60,240 nt of DNA from Micromonospora sp. CB01531 (GCF_001905095.1 NZ_LWLS01000088.1:1-60240), one strand, 5' to 3'; positions 25,801 through 33,734 are shown, counted from the first letter of the stretch. Numbers and translations are program-made. The notes: generated from the sequence alone by a model not told the origin.

Positions 25801-27534
25801 GCGCCCGACTCACCGGACACCACATCCGGCGACACCGCGGGTCTCACCGTGACCGTGCGTAACGACGGCTCGGCCGCCGTCGCCGATCCGACCGTCGAAC
25901 TGGGCCTGCCCGATGGCTGGTCGGCCCGGCCGGTGGGGACGGCGCCGTCCGGCGTGCCGGCCGGCGGCACCGCGACCTGGCGGTACGAGGTGACCGTCGG
26001 GGCCGACGCCGCCGGCACCGTGTCGCTCGGCGGGACGATGCGCTGGAGCGGCGGCGACGCGACGCTCTCCGCAGGGCGGCTCATCGTGCGCCCACCGACG
26101 AAGCTGAGCGCGCTCGTCGCGTCGCCGGCAGAACTCGCCGCCCCGGGTGACGCGGCCACGGTCACCGCGAGCGTGCTCAACACCGGTCCGGCCACCGCGC
26201 GGGGCACGCTGAGCGTGACGCCGCCGGCCGGTTGGACGATCACGCCGTCGAGCATGCCGTACGAGGTGGCCGGCCGCGCCGAGCGGGCGTACACCTTCAC
26301 CCTCACCTCGCCGGCCGGGGCGGCGCGCGACCAGACGTACCGCTTCACCGCAGCCCTGGACGGCGCCGCGCCGACCACGGCGACGGTACGGATCGCCAGC
26401 GAAGACATCGTCGTCGACATCCACGACTTCCGGCCGCGGTACACCGAGACCGGCGAGTGGTTGCCCAGCACCCTGGCAGGGCTCAACGGCAGCCAGTCGC
26501 GCTACAGCGCCGAGGGGAAGCTCGGCGCCACCGCGACCTGGAGACCGAACCTACCGGCCGGGTGGTACGAGGTGGCGGTCTGGTATCCGTCCAACGCGGC
26601 CACCACCACAGAGGCCGACTACCTAGTGAAGCACCGCGACGGCGAGACGACCGTACGGGTCAACCAACAGCAGGACGCGCGCACCTGGCGAGTGCTCGGC
26701 ACGTACCCCTTCGCGGCGGGACAGGACGGGTTCGTCCGGCTGGTCGTCGACGACCCGGCCATCCACCGGGTCAACGCCGTCCGGTTCCGGCCGGTCGACC
26801 CGGCCACCGTGCGGCCGCGGATCAGCGGGCTGTCGGCGGCGCCGGTGCCCGCACCGGGCGGGAAAACCACCGTCACCGCGACCCTCACCGCGCAGACCGT
26901 GGTGGGCGCGACCGGCTGCGCCGCGCTCGGTCTGCCGGCGGGTTGGACCGCCACGCCGGCGAGCGTGCCCGTCAACCTCGCCCCGGGCGCCACGCAAAGC
27001 GTGACGTTCACGGTGGCGGCGCCGCCGGACGCTGCGGCCGGCGCCCTGCACGAGGTAGCGCTGCACGCGGTCGGGTCGAGTGACCGGATCGCGGTGCCCG
27101 TGGGGACTCCCGACCCGGCCCGGGAGGTGATCATTGACAACGGCCAGGCCGGCTACAGCGAGCAGGGCGGCTGGGCCGGGAGCACGCTCAAGGGTTACGC
27201 CGACAGCACCACGCGCTTCGCCAACGGCGGCTCCGGTGCCGAGGCGACCTGGCGGCCGACCCTGGCGGCCGGGCGGTACCGGGTCAGCGTCTGGTATCCG
27301 ACCAACTCGACCACAACGACGGCGGCCACGTACCTGGTCACGCACGGCGCAGGCATGGACAAGCTGATCGTTGACCAGACAGCGGACGCCGGACGGTGGC
27401 GGATGCTCGGCGTCTGGCAGCTCGACCCGGCCACCGCGGCGGTACGCCTCTCCGCACAGCAGGTCGGCCACCACCGGGCCGACGCCGTGCGGTTCGAACC
27501 GGTCGTGGCGGCGACCGCACCGCCCGGGTGCTGA
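22843..27534 (+). CDS. 1563-residue secreted multidomain protein, probable polysaccharide-active enzyme
   Basis: Signal peptide (KLTLVLILAVALLPAPATA, about residues 14-33), then an N-terminal beta-rich region (about 40-330), an alpha-helical region that looks like an (alpha/alpha) barrel (about 340-770; WWDRAKSFVDTENDRAVRTA, GVLLGAYYLTGN, ETGEARYLNAAYTEAKRF), and a beta-rich section to about 960. Three NEW3-type Ig-like domains follow (about 977-1075, 1086-1180, 1325-1420; TVRNDGSAAV, VSVLNTGPATA-like) and two golvesin-C-terminal/xanthan-lyase-like CBM domains (about 1189-1321 and 1427-1555; PAGWYEVAVWYPSN, AAGRYRVSVWYPTN). I do not recognise the catalytic family; a lyase or glycosidase is likely. 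Extra in-frame ATG at 22807 overlaps the -35 box. Its neighbours degrade sugar acids. Confidence 0.85.
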   Translation: MDVKPTTSWQHRLKLTLVLILAVALLPAPATAAPPRVASDQAPFAAPLRTLDKPDLRIEQVATIEGTHHRMTFHRATWTGGQTYLRDIAVRTPGGWLPVTDHERRFDEQWLVLSGAGGTLSDYYSSMNPGWVGFTGLRRVNERTVELSTAAAGGYELTVRWSVAGDNPEASWTLTARRADDFVVGYQALDITAFDDVDEVLCGSRQHARVVYGAESLGAWELMTPACLLERTVAGRQVTAGVYAPAEVIPFEHQREVGPDGQPFGMSLRNEAGNVQPVVFAPQVGRKSPLAAGQRHAFTFGVYARLGTMYEAYAALTRDEYDYTDYRHNVYNTSLTETVHNLVDLTMQDSTADDSETYQKSLSGWWDRAKSFVDTENDRAVRTATSGVLLGAYYLTGNRDLYDKRARPLLEYQVSRNGIGWTPIKENPVYGNTDSWRIGTVSGDASTLVPLYQQTRGQVAGLHELALKAIEERPRKDNRTPVSTPLAAWRLTGNPAYLAEAKAEADRYITAQIDPPYTTNTGENEFQFNHSKGWLELLELYEETGEARYLNAAYTEAKRFVTQTMVRPVPDDDITVNATGWIDAQVDRWNGGVTYDYPLKDVPAQTVPAWMVSTNGMTFEQLSTYKVPAGRTKTGGGLVMNPIWAPFLLRLAGHTGDKLLADIAHNMVVGRFTNYPGYYYRESTAWQMRPDFPLTGPAGLTSIYYHHIPAQLGLAMDYLLSEQNYRSGGRINFPAAFETNYVYFKYHVYGHQPGAFYGENGVWPYLPKGIVKVADPQLNWVTGHGNNSLYLSLTSEADGPSNTVVRFDPQVSGVRPDRAYRVEVIRDNGSREVKTMRGAALPVTVSGKGITALVVRDVQVPGVGHQVGGQLADAGPDSHHLDDASPIGVARGMLLTRPDRTGYDAYIQAATEAPATLHWSTDGGETWHEQADRIYPNEWTIPVEDLDTPFTYRISTGTAQTGDATLRLPMTVTGRCPAGRPVCGVVAPDSPDTTSGDTAGLTVTVRNDGSAAVADPTVELGLPDGWSARPVGTAPSGVPAGGTATWRYEVTVGADAAGTVSLGGTMRWSGGDATLSAGRLIVRPPTKLSALVASPAELAAPGDAATVTASVLNTGPATARGTLSVTPPAGWTITPSSMPYEVAGRAERAYTFTLTSPAGAARDQTYRFTAALDGAAPTTATVRIASEDIVVDIHDFRPRYTETGEWLPSTLAGLNGSQSRYSAEGKLGATATWRPNLPAGWYEVAVWYPSNAATTTEADYLVKHRDGETTVRVNQQQDARTWRVLGTYPFAAGQDGFVRLVVDDPAIHRVNAVRFRPVDPATVRPRISGLSAAPVPAPGGKTTVTATLTAQTVVGATGCAALGLPAGWTATPASVPVNLAPGATQSVTFTVAAPPDAAAGALHEVALHAVGSSDRIAVPVGTPDPAREVIIDNGQAGYSEQGGWAGSTLKGYADSTTRFANGGSGAEATWRPTLAAGRYRVSVWYPTNSTTTTAATYLVTHGAGMDKLIVDQTADAGRWRMLGVWQLDPATAAVRLSAQQVGHHRADAVRFEPVVAATAPPGC

Positions 27535-27538
27535 ACCA

Positions 27539-27570
27539 CCGGTGGGGGCTGCCCCGGCGGCCCCCACCGG
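27539..27570 (+). terminator. hairpin terminator after the large secreted protein
   Basis: CCGGTGGGGGC (27539-27549) pairs perfectly with GCCCCCACCGG (27560-27570) across a 10-base loop, starting 4 bases after the stop codon. Confidence 0.75.
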
Positions 27571-27624
27571 CGGCAGCTGTCAGTGCGCGCCGCGGGCCCC
27601 CAAGCGACGCTCGATGTATGATCC

Positions 27625-27638
27625 GTAATCTGGATTAC
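27625..27638. promoter_or_regulatory. palindrome in front of the IclR gene, probable autoregulatory operator
   Basis: GTAATC-TG-GATTAC is a perfect inverted repeat with 6-bp arms, 28 bases before the chosen IclR start. IclR proteins often bind such palindromes at their own promoters. The arms differ from the other two operator candidates in this region. Confidence 0.45.
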
Positions 27639-27665
27639 TCTCCTACGTTTCGAAGGATGACAACG

Positions 27666-28481
27666 ATGCCACGGTCCACCACCGTTCGTGAGGTCGGCGG
27701 CGGCACACAGAGCGTCGAACGCGCGCTGTCGCTGCTACGCGCCTTCACCGAGGAGCACCCCGAGCGGCGGGTCTCCGAGTTGGTCCAACTCACCGGGCTG
27801 GGCCAGTCGACGGTCTCGCGCCTGGTCGGCACGCTGGAGGCGTTGGGCTTCGTCACCCATGACGCCCGCAGCGGCCTCTACCGGATCGGCCCGACGGTGG
27901 TGGGCCTGGCGGGCATCGCCCTCAACCAGTCACCGATCCACCGCCAGTCCCGGCAGATCGCCCAGGACCTGGCCAGTGAACTCGGCCTCGGCGCGAACGT
28001 CGCCGAACGGCACGGCGCCGAGTTGTTCTACCTGTGCAACTTCGAGGGGCGACTCGCTCCCCGCTCCTTCACCCTGGTCGGGCGGAGCGGCCCACTGCAC
28101 GCCACCGCGATGGGCAAGGCCCTGCTGTCCGACCTGACCGCAGACGAGATCGAGTCGCTGCTCGGCGCCCGGTACCCGGTGTACACCCCGAAGACCATCG
28201 CCGACCTCGACGGGTTGCTCGCCGCCCTCGCCGACGGCCGCAGCCGCGGCTACACCACCGAACTGGAGGAACTCGCCTTCGGGCGGGCCTGCCTCGCCGC
28301 GCCGGTGCGCGACCGCTCCGGGCGGGTGGTGGCTGCCCTGTCCGTATCCGGCCCGCTGTCCGCGCTGGACCTGCCCCACCGCCAGGACGAACTGGCCCTC
28401 AAGGTCATCGAGCACGCCGACCAGATCTCCACCGGCCTCGGCTACCACGCCTCCGCAACCCCGCTGTCCGCGACGGTCTGA
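27666..28481 (+). CDS. IclR-family transcriptional regulator
   Basis: 271 residues from the ATG at 27666; GAAGGA about 8 bases upstream decides against the ATG at 27657. The N-terminal winged helix-turn-helix covers about residues 15-75 (QSVERALSLLRAFTEEHPER, VSELVQLTGLGQSTVSRLVGTLEALGFV, LYRIGPTVVGLAG). The C-terminal effector domain spans about 85-255 (GANVAERHGAELFYLCNFEG, LHATAMGKALLSDL, RGYTTELEELAFGRACLAAPV, VVAALSVSGP). IclR regulators of this type control sugar-acid and uronate catabolism (KdgR is one example). Its position between the large secreted protein and operon B makes both operons likely targets (inference). Confidence 0.93.
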   Translation: MPRSTTVREVGGGTQSVERALSLLRAFTEEHPERRVSELVQLTGLGQSTVSRLVGTLEALGFVTHDARSGLYRIGPTVVGLAGIALNQSPIHRQSRQIAQDLASELGLGANVAERHGAELFYLCNFEGRLAPRSFTLVGRSGPLHATAMGKALLSDLTADEIESLLGARYPVYTPKTIADLDGLLAALADGRSRGYTTELEELAFGRACLAAPVRDRSGRVVAALSVSGPLSALDLPHRQDELALKVIEHADQISTGLGYHASATPLSATV

Positions 28482-28484
28482 GCG

Positions 28485-28512
28485 CCGGTGACCGGTCCCG
28501 ACCGGTCACCGG
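28485..28512. terminator. bidirectional terminator between IclR and DUF624 genes
   Basis: CCGGTGACCGGTC (28485-28497) and GACCGGTCACCGG (28500-28512) form a perfect 13-bp inverted repeat with a 2-base spacer. It sits 3 bases after the IclR stop and overlaps the last codons of the convergent gene, so it can serve both strands. Confidence 0.7.
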
Positions 28513-29123
28513 ACCGGACCGGTCAGCGACCCGAAGACCCGCAGCGCCACCCGCATGACAACCACCGCTGGCACGCTGGGCAGGAAGAACGGGATGGCCG
28601 CCGGCACCACGAACACCATCACCGCGACCGGCACGACCACCCCCACCGCGAGGCCGACGGTCCAGAGGGGAGCCCGCCAGGCCGCCAGCACGGCGACCCG
28701 CCAGGCGGCCACGGCCGGCAACTCGAAGTGCGCGAGCACCGCCGGCAGATAGCCCAGCACAACGAGATAGGCCACGCCCAGTACGGCCACCGCGGCGACG
28801 ACCGGTGTACCGCGAGCAGCCAGCAGGTAGAACAGGAACACCCACAGGGTCAACAGCGGCAGCCCCAACCGTACCTGGGACCGGGCGAACTCCGCCCGCC
28901 AGCACCGCCAGAAGTCGTGCCACGGTCGCGGCGGGCGGCCGAGCAGGTCGTCACGCAGCACCGCGAACAGCGCGACAGTGGACGGCGCGATGCCGGCGAC
29001 CACCCCGCCGGCAAGCACGCCGGCCAGCCAGAGCAGGTTCAACCCGGCCAGCCGGACCGGCCAGTCGAGCAGCCGGTAGAGCCGGCCGAACCGGCCACCG
29101 ATCTCCACCTGCGGACCGCTCAC
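28506..29123 (-). CDS. DUF624 (YesL-type) membrane protein
   Basis: 205 residues from the GTG at 29123, which overlaps the SDR stop by 4 bases (GTGA). Four to five transmembrane helices: LLDWPVRLAGLNLLWLAGVL, GIAPSTVALFAVLRD with the conserved family start, LPLLTLWVFLFYLLA, VAAVAVLGVAYLVVLGYL, VVVPVAVMVFVVPAAIPFF. DUF624/YesL proteins are regularly found in operons for rhamnogalacturonan, other pectins and complex glycans, but their molecular role is not known. It is the last gene of operon B. Confidence 0.85.
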   Translation of the reverse strand: MSGPQVEIGGRFGRLYRLLDWPVRLAGLNLLWLAGVLAGGVVAGIAPSTVALFAVLRDDLLGRPPRPWHDFWRCWRAEFARSQVRLGLPLLTLWVFLFYLLAARGTPVVAAVAVLGVAYLVVLGYLPAVLAHFELPAVAAWRVAVLAAWRAPLWTVGLAVGVVVPVAVMVFVVPAAIPFFLPSVPAVVVMRVALRVFGSLTGPVR

Positions 29124-29911
29124 CCGGCGATGACCTCCCCCAGCTGCCCCGGCGAGCCGGCATCGACCGCCCCCTCGTCGACCGGCGGCCGCAGACCAGC
29201 CAAACGGCGTCGCAGGTCGGCGCGAGCGAACGCCGACGGGGAGGCGACCGACAGACCCCCGTCGACCGGCAGCACGACCCCGGTGATCCCGCTGGCCGCG
29301 TCGGAGGCGAGAAAGTAGACCGCCTCGGCGACCTCCGCCGGACGCAGCGTACGTCCGATCGGGTAACCCGCGGCCGCGTCCGGCAACGTCTCCCCGCCGA
29401 CCAGGCCGGGCGCCACCGCGTTGACCCGTACCCCGCGCGCGGCGTAGTCCAGCGAGACCTGGCGCACCAGCGCCTCCACCGCGCCCTTGGCCGCCGCATA
29501 CGCGGCCACCCACGGCGCCGCCAGGAAGGCGTTCACCGAGGAGAGCGCGACCACCGCTCCCCCGGACGGCAGCAGCGGCAACGCCACGCGCAACGGAAAG
29601 AACAGGGTGTCCAGGCAGCCGGCCAGCGCCGCCCGCCACTGCTCGTCGGTGGTGTCATGGGCCGCCGCGATCGGCATCGCCCCAGCCGCCGCGACCAGTA
29701 CGTCCAGTCCGCCCAGCCGCTGTCTGGCTGTGTCAACCGCCGCGCGGGCGCCGTCGGCGGTGCCGCAGTCCCCGGTCAGGTCGGCCACGAGGCTCGGCTC
29801 GCCGGCCGGTTCCAGGCCGTAGCCGACGACCCGGTCGCCGGCCGCCGCGAACCGGACGGCGGTCGCCCGGCCGATCGGCGTCGAGGCACCGATCAGCAAC
29901 ACCCGCCTCAT
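29120..29911 (-). CDS. short-chain dehydrogenase/reductase
   Basis: 263 residues from the ATG at 29911. Classical SDR: RRVLLIGASTPIGRATAVRF (Rossmann motif), VLVAAAGAMP (NNAG-equivalent), SSVNAFLAAPW with the catalytic Ser, YAAAKGAVEALVRQ with YxxxK, and the C-terminal GITGVVLPVDGGL. It probably interconverts a keto and a hydroxyl group on a sugar acid, perhaps a KduD-like 2-keto-3-deoxy sugar-acid dehydrogenase. That role is inferred only from its neighbours: an enolase-superfamily gene upstream (4-base overlap) and a DHDPS-family gene. Confidence 0.9.
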   Translation of the reverse strand: MRRVLLIGASTPIGRATAVRFAAAGDRVVGYGLEPAGEPSLVADLTGDCGTADGARAAVDTARQRLGGLDVLVAAAGAMPIAAAHDTTDEQWRAALAGCLDTLFFPLRVALPLLPSGGAVVALSSVNAFLAAPWVAAYAAAKGAVEALVRQVSLDYAARGVRVNAVAPGLVGGETLPDAAAGYPIGRTLRPAEVAEAVYFLASDAASGITGVVLPVDGGLSVASPSAFARADLRRRLAGLRPPVDEGAVDAGSPGQLGEVIAG

Positions 29912-31047
29912 CGCTGCCGCCAGGTGCAGTAGCGGTCCACCGCGTCGACGTCCACCGACACCCCGAGCCCCGGCCCCATCGGCAGCGGGATGGCGGCCGG
30001 CGTCGCCTCGATCGGCACGGTGAGGATGTGGTTCACCGTGTCGAACAGGGTGGGATGCCACTCGAAGGCGACCAGGTTGGCGCAGGCCGCCGCGACGTGC
30101 AGCCCGGCGGCGAGCGCCAGCCCGAGCCCGGCCGAGTGGTGCGGCGCGACCCCCAGATGGTGTGTCTCGGCGTACTGTGCGATGGCCAGCCCCTCGGTGA
30201 TGCCGGTCCGGCCGATGTCCGGTTGCAGCAGGCCCACCGCCCGGGCGACGACGAACGGCTGGAACTCCCAGCGGTGCCGCAGGCTCTCCCCGAGGGCCAC
30301 TGGCAGGTCCACCCGCCCAGCCAGATCGGCGTGCCCGGCCACATCCTCGAAGGCCATCGGCATCTCCAGGAACCAGGCGTCGCGTTCGGCCAGGCCGCGG
30401 CCCAGCTGCACCGCGTCGGCGAACCCGTAGACACCGTGCACATCCACCGCGATCCGCAGGTCGGGATGCACCTCGCGCAAGGCCGACACGGTGGCCAGGT
30501 CGGCGCTCACCCCGTACCCGAGCCCCACCTTGACCTGCCGCACGCCGCGCCCGATCCAGTCCCGGGCCTGGGCGACCCGTTCGCTGTCGGCTCCGCCGGG
30601 CAGGCCGGAGAGGTAGGTGGGCACCTCGCGGTGGAAGGCGCCACCGAGCAGGTCGACGACCGGCAGGCCGGCGAGCTTGCCGGCGAGGTCCCACAGTGCG
30701 ATGTCCACCGCGGCGATCGCGTCGGCCTGGTGGCCGCCCAGGTGCCCCCGCTCGCGCATCAGCTCGCCGAGTTGGTGGCGCAGCGGACGGACCCGGCGTG
30801 GGTCGGCGCCGAGCAGCACCGGGGCCAGCAGGCGGCGGACGATCTCGGCCGGAACCTCCGGGGCCACCGGCGCCAAGGCCTCGCCCCAGCCGGCCGTGCC
30901 GTCGTCCGCGGTGAGCCGCACGACGAGCGTCTCCCGATGGTTACCGTAGATGCTAGGCCAGGGTGGCCTGGTGGTGTATGCGCGCGGCGCCTCGTCCAGG
31001 CTGGGCAGCGCGAGCGGGAAGACGTCCACGCCGACGATCTTCGTCAT
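29908..31047 (-). CDS. enolase-superfamily dehydratase, copy 1 of a paralogous pair
   Basis: 379 residues. N-terminal capping domain (LTADDGTAGWGEALAPV; ERGHLGGHQADAIAAVDIALWDLAGKLAG) and a barrel with KVGLGYG on strand 2 (Lys), Asp in AVDVHGVYG, Glu in WFLEMPMAFED, Glu in LGESLRHRWEFQP, and His pair in VAPHHSAGLG. These are the metal and acid/base positions of the mandelate-racemase subgroup, so sugar-acid dehydration or epimerisation is expected. Its closest visible relative is the gene at 31975, with long identical runs (PVAPEVPAE, ERGHLGGHQ). The substrate is not assignable. Confidence 0.9.
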   Translation of the reverse strand: MTKIVGVDVFPLALPSLDEAPRAYTTRPPWPSIYGNHRETLVVRLTADDGTAGWGEALAPVAPEVPAEIVRRLLAPVLLGADPRRVRPLRHQLGELMRERGHLGGHQADAIAAVDIALWDLAGKLAGLPVVDLLGGAFHREVPTYLSGLPGGADSERVAQARDWIGRGVRQVKVGLGYGVSADLATVSALREVHPDLRIAVDVHGVYGFADAVQLGRGLAERDAWFLEMPMAFEDVAGHADLAGRVDLPVALGESLRHRWEFQPFVVARAVGLLQPDIGRTGITEGLAIAQYAETHHLGVAPHHSAGLGLALAAGLHVAAACANLVAFEWHPTLFDTVNHILTVPIEATPAAIPLPMGPGLGVSVDVDAVDRYCTWRQR

Positions 31048-31060
31048 GACCGTCAGCCTC

Positions 31061-31978
31061 TCACGTTCGCCAGGACGGCAGCGGGGTCAGACTGAGGATC
31101 GAGTCCAGCGCGGCCCGGCTGCCGGCATCCAACGCGCCGGCCGGGTCCCGCACGAAGGCGTAGTCGATGATGCCCCGGCGGACCAGAACCTCCTTGTGCA
31201 CGGCCCAGGCCAGGCCCTGCTGCAGCCCGAAGCGCACCAACGGCAGCAGCTGGGTGAACGCCTCGTGTGCGGACCGATGGTGCCCGGCCCGCCAGTCCGC
31301 CAGGATCGGCGCGAGCAGGTCGGTGAACTCGCACGCGGGCATGGTGCCGACCGCGCCGCGCGCGTACTCCTCGAGCACGAAGAACGCATTCTGGCCGCCC
31401 AGGACGTCGAACTCGCCGTCGGTCGCGGTCACCACCTCACCCACCTTCGGCGCGGTGGGCTGGCTTTCCACCTTCACCGACTCGACGCCGGTGAGCTTGC
31501 TCAGCTCGACGATCAACGGGACCGGCATGCTCACACCGGTGCTCGCGGGCGCGTCCTGCACCATGACGTGCAGACCGCTGCGTTCGGCCACCGTGCCGTA
31601 GAAGTCCACCACCTGCCCGCCGGTCGGCTTGACCAGATAGGGCGGCAGGACCATCAACGCATCGGCGCCGCCGTCGCGCGCGGCCAGCGCCTGCTCCAGG
31701 GCGGTCGACGTGCTGGTGGCGTTGACGCCGGCCACCAGCGGAACGTCTGGCCCGGCCACCGCGCGGGTCTCAGCCAGGATGGTGGCCCGCTCCGCGGTCG
31801 TGAGGGCGAATCCCTCGCTGGCCAGGCCGAAGACGGCCACGCCGTCCGCCCCGGCGGCGAGTTGGAACTCCACGAGCCGACGCAGGCCGGGTACGTCCAG
31901 CGCGCCGGCGGCATCGAACGGGGTGGCGAGGATCGGGACCAGCCCGCGTACGCGGATCCGGGACTCAGGGATGCTCAA
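31061..31978 (-). CDS. DHDPS-family aldolase/dehydratase
   Basis: 305 residues, class I aldolase barrel. GLVPILATPFDAAGALD, the phosphate/keto-acid loop GLASEGFALTTAERA (GSTGE-equivalent), VPLVAGVNATST, and the Schiff-base Lys in GVESVKVESQ. The usual catalytic Tyr (YNxP motif) is replaced: the strand reads HVMVQDAPASTG. That occurs in the branch acting on 2-keto-3-deoxy sugar acids such as L-2-keto-3-deoxyarabonate dehydratase (family knowledge). It would process the keto-deoxy acid made by the flanking enolase-superfamily enzymes. The 4-base overlap with the upstream gene indicates coupling. Confidence 0.88.
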   Translation of the reverse strand: MSIPESRIRVRGLVPILATPFDAAGALDVPGLRRLVEFQLAAGADGVAVFGLASEGFALTTAERATILAETRAVAGPDVPLVAGVNATSTSTALEQALAARDGGADALMVLPPYLVKPTGGQVVDFYGTVAERSGLHVMVQDAPASTGVSMPVPLIVELSKLTGVESVKVESQPTAPKVGEVVTATDGEFDVLGGQNAFFVLEEYARGAVGTMPACEFTDLLAPILADWRAGHHRSAHEAFTQLLPLVRFGLQQGLAWAVHKEVLVRRGIIDYAFVRDPAGALDAGSRAALDSILSLTPLPSWRT

Positions 31979-33150
31979 CTCTCCTCCGAAAGGGCGCTGA
32001 CGGTGTGGTCGTCCACTTCGATCCCGAGGCCGGGACCGTTCGGCACGGCGAAGCCGTCCGGGCCGCCGGGCAGCGGTGCGGCCAGGATCCGCTGTCCGAC
32101 CACGGTCGCCATAGGTTGGTACTCGAAGACGGTGAACAGCTCGGCGGCCGCGCTGACCTGTAGCCCGGCCGCGAGGGCCACGCCGAGACCCACGGAGTGG
32201 TGCGGCGCGATCGGAAGGTGGTTCGCCGCGGCGAGCTCGGCCACCGCCATCGCCTCGCTGATGCCGGTACGCGCCACGTCCGGTTGAACCAGGCCGACTG
32301 CACGTTCCCGTAGCCAGGGCAGGAACTCGTACCGGTGGCGCAGTGCCTCACCGACCGCCACCGGCAGGTCGATCCGCCTGGCCAGGTCAGTGTGACCGGC
32401 CAGGTCCTCCGGCGCCAACGGCGCCTCCAGGAAGAGGACGCCACGAGCCGCCAGGCCCCGGCCCAGCCTGGTCGCGGCAGACAGGTCGTACCTCCAGTGC
32501 GCGTCCACGGCCAGCGCGACGCTCGGGGCGGCTGCCCGCACCGCGTCCACAGTCGCCAGATCCGCGTCGACGCTGTGCCCGAGGTGCAGCTTGATCCGCT
32601 CGACGCCCTTCGCCGCCCACTCCGCGGCGAGCACGCCGCGCTCGCCGTCGTCGCGGGACGGCAGGCCGGAGACGTACGTCGGAACGTGCTCGCGGAACGC
32701 CCCACCTAACAGTTCGTGCACCGGCAGACCGGCCAGGCGGCCAGCGAGGTCCCACAGGGCGATATCGACGGCGGCGAGTGCATCCCCCTGGTGCCCGCCG
32801 AGGTGCCCCCGCTCGCGCATCAGGTCGCGCAACGCCGCGCTCAATGGCCGCACCCGGGTCGGATCGGCTCCGATGAGCACCGGCGCGAGCAGGCGTCGAA
32901 CCACCTCGGCGGGAACCTCCGGCGCGACCGGCGCCAGGGCCTCTCCCCAGCCGGTGGCTCCCGACGTGGTGGTCAGCCTAACCAGCAGAGTCTCGAACCG
33001 GGGTGAGTAGATGCTGCGCCACGGGTGTCGAACCGCATATCCCGGCAGCGGCTCGGCCGACCCGGTCACGCTGGTCGTGCCGAGGTATGGCTCGGCGTGT
33101 TGAAGCTTCAGAACGAAGCAGTCCACGGCATCGATCCGCGTCCGGCCCAT
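31975..33150 (-). CDS. enolase-superfamily dehydratase, copy 2 of a paralogous pair
   Basis: 391 residues from the ATG at 33150, chosen because GAGGGG sits 8 bases upstream; the longer start at 33180 would run close to the operator. Capping domain ERGHLGGHQGDALAAVDIALWDLAGRLAG. Barrel ligands: Lys in RIKLHLGHS, Asp in AVDAHWRYD, Glu in LFLEAPLAPED, Glu in VGEALRHRYEF, and His pair in IAPHHSVGLG. First gene of operon B. It differs from copy 1 mainly in the loops that set substrate choice (HWRY versus HGVY; EAPLAP versus EMPMAF). Two related acids, for example epimers, may be handled by the pair (inference). Confidence 0.9.
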   Translation of the reverse strand: MGRTRIDAVDCFVLKLQHAEPYLGTTSVTGSAEPLPGYAVRHPWRSIYSPRFETLLVRLTTTSGATGWGEALAPVAPEVPAEVVRRLLAPVLIGADPTRVRPLSAALRDLMRERGHLGGHQGDALAAVDIALWDLAGRLAGLPVHELLGGAFREHVPTYVSGLPSRDDGERGVLAAEWAAKGVERIKLHLGHSVDADLATVDAVRAAAPSVALAVDAHWRYDLSAATRLGRGLAARGVLFLEAPLAPEDLAGHTDLARRIDLPVAVGEALRHRYEFLPWLRERAVGLVQPDVARTGISEAMAVAELAAANHLPIAPHHSVGLGVALAAGLQVSAAAELFTVFEYQPMATVVGQRILAAPLPGGPDGFAVPNGPGLGIEVDDHTVSALSEES

Positions 33151-33180
33151 CGGTTGTCGCCCCTCACCCATCCTCGTCAC

Positions 33181-33203
33181 ATTGTGGAAGTAGATTCCAC
33201 AAT
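33181..33203. promoter_or_regulatory. perfect inverted repeat, operator of operon B
   Basis: ATTGTGGAA-GTAGA-TTCCACAAT: 9-bp arms and a 5-base spacer, 31 to 53 bases before the first gene. This fits an operator for a dimeric IclR- or GntR-type regulator; the local IclR protein is the obvious candidate but its site preference is unknown. Confidence 0.65.
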
Positions 33204-33484
33204 ACGGGTGGGACGTTCGTCAACTGGCGCCAGCCATCCAGTTTGGGTTCCGAGCCCACCAACGGCATCGAACAAGCCGCCGACCTGACCACCGCGCTCA
33301 CCCAGCACCCGGCGTCGACCTCGCCGCGGCCGTACGCGCCTGGCAGCGGCGGGACGTGCCCGGTGTCGTTGCCGCCGTCAGGCCTGGCTCGCCCGGGAAG
33401 CTGTCTCGGCGCAGCCTGGCACGACGGACAGGGTGACAGGCTGGCTCGTTTGGGCAGGTCGGCGCCGGTTTTAGACTCGTGTTC

Positions 33485-33700
33485 GTGTCATTGCCCGCGG
33501 GTCTCACTGCTGACGACGAGCTCCTGTACCGGTACCTGCTCGTTGTTCACTCCGCCACCGTGGATGAGATGGTGCGGGGGCGGGCCTCACTCGTTTCAAG
33601 GTTGAGCAGGCCGTGAGTTCCATGGCAGCGCGGGGGCTTGTCAGAGCCGATCCCGATGAGGCCGCGCGATACGCGGGTCTGCCCTGTCTGCGTCGGTCGC
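33485..33700 (+). pseudogene. N-terminal remnant of a TrmB/LuxR-like regulator, frameshifted
   Basis: Starting at GTG 33485, one frame reads SLPAGLTADDELLYRYLLV and ATVDEMVRG. After a base change near 33583-33590 the continuation in another frame is GLTRFKVEQAVSSMAARGLV, then RADPDEAARYAG. Together this looks like the TrmB-like helix-turn-helix domain at the start of a family of large actinobacterial LuxR-type regulators. The rest of the gene is missing and an ISL3 remnant follows. Confidence 0.5.
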
Positions 33701-33734
33701 GAACGAGCCGGGAACCACAGGACGACGCGCGGCG

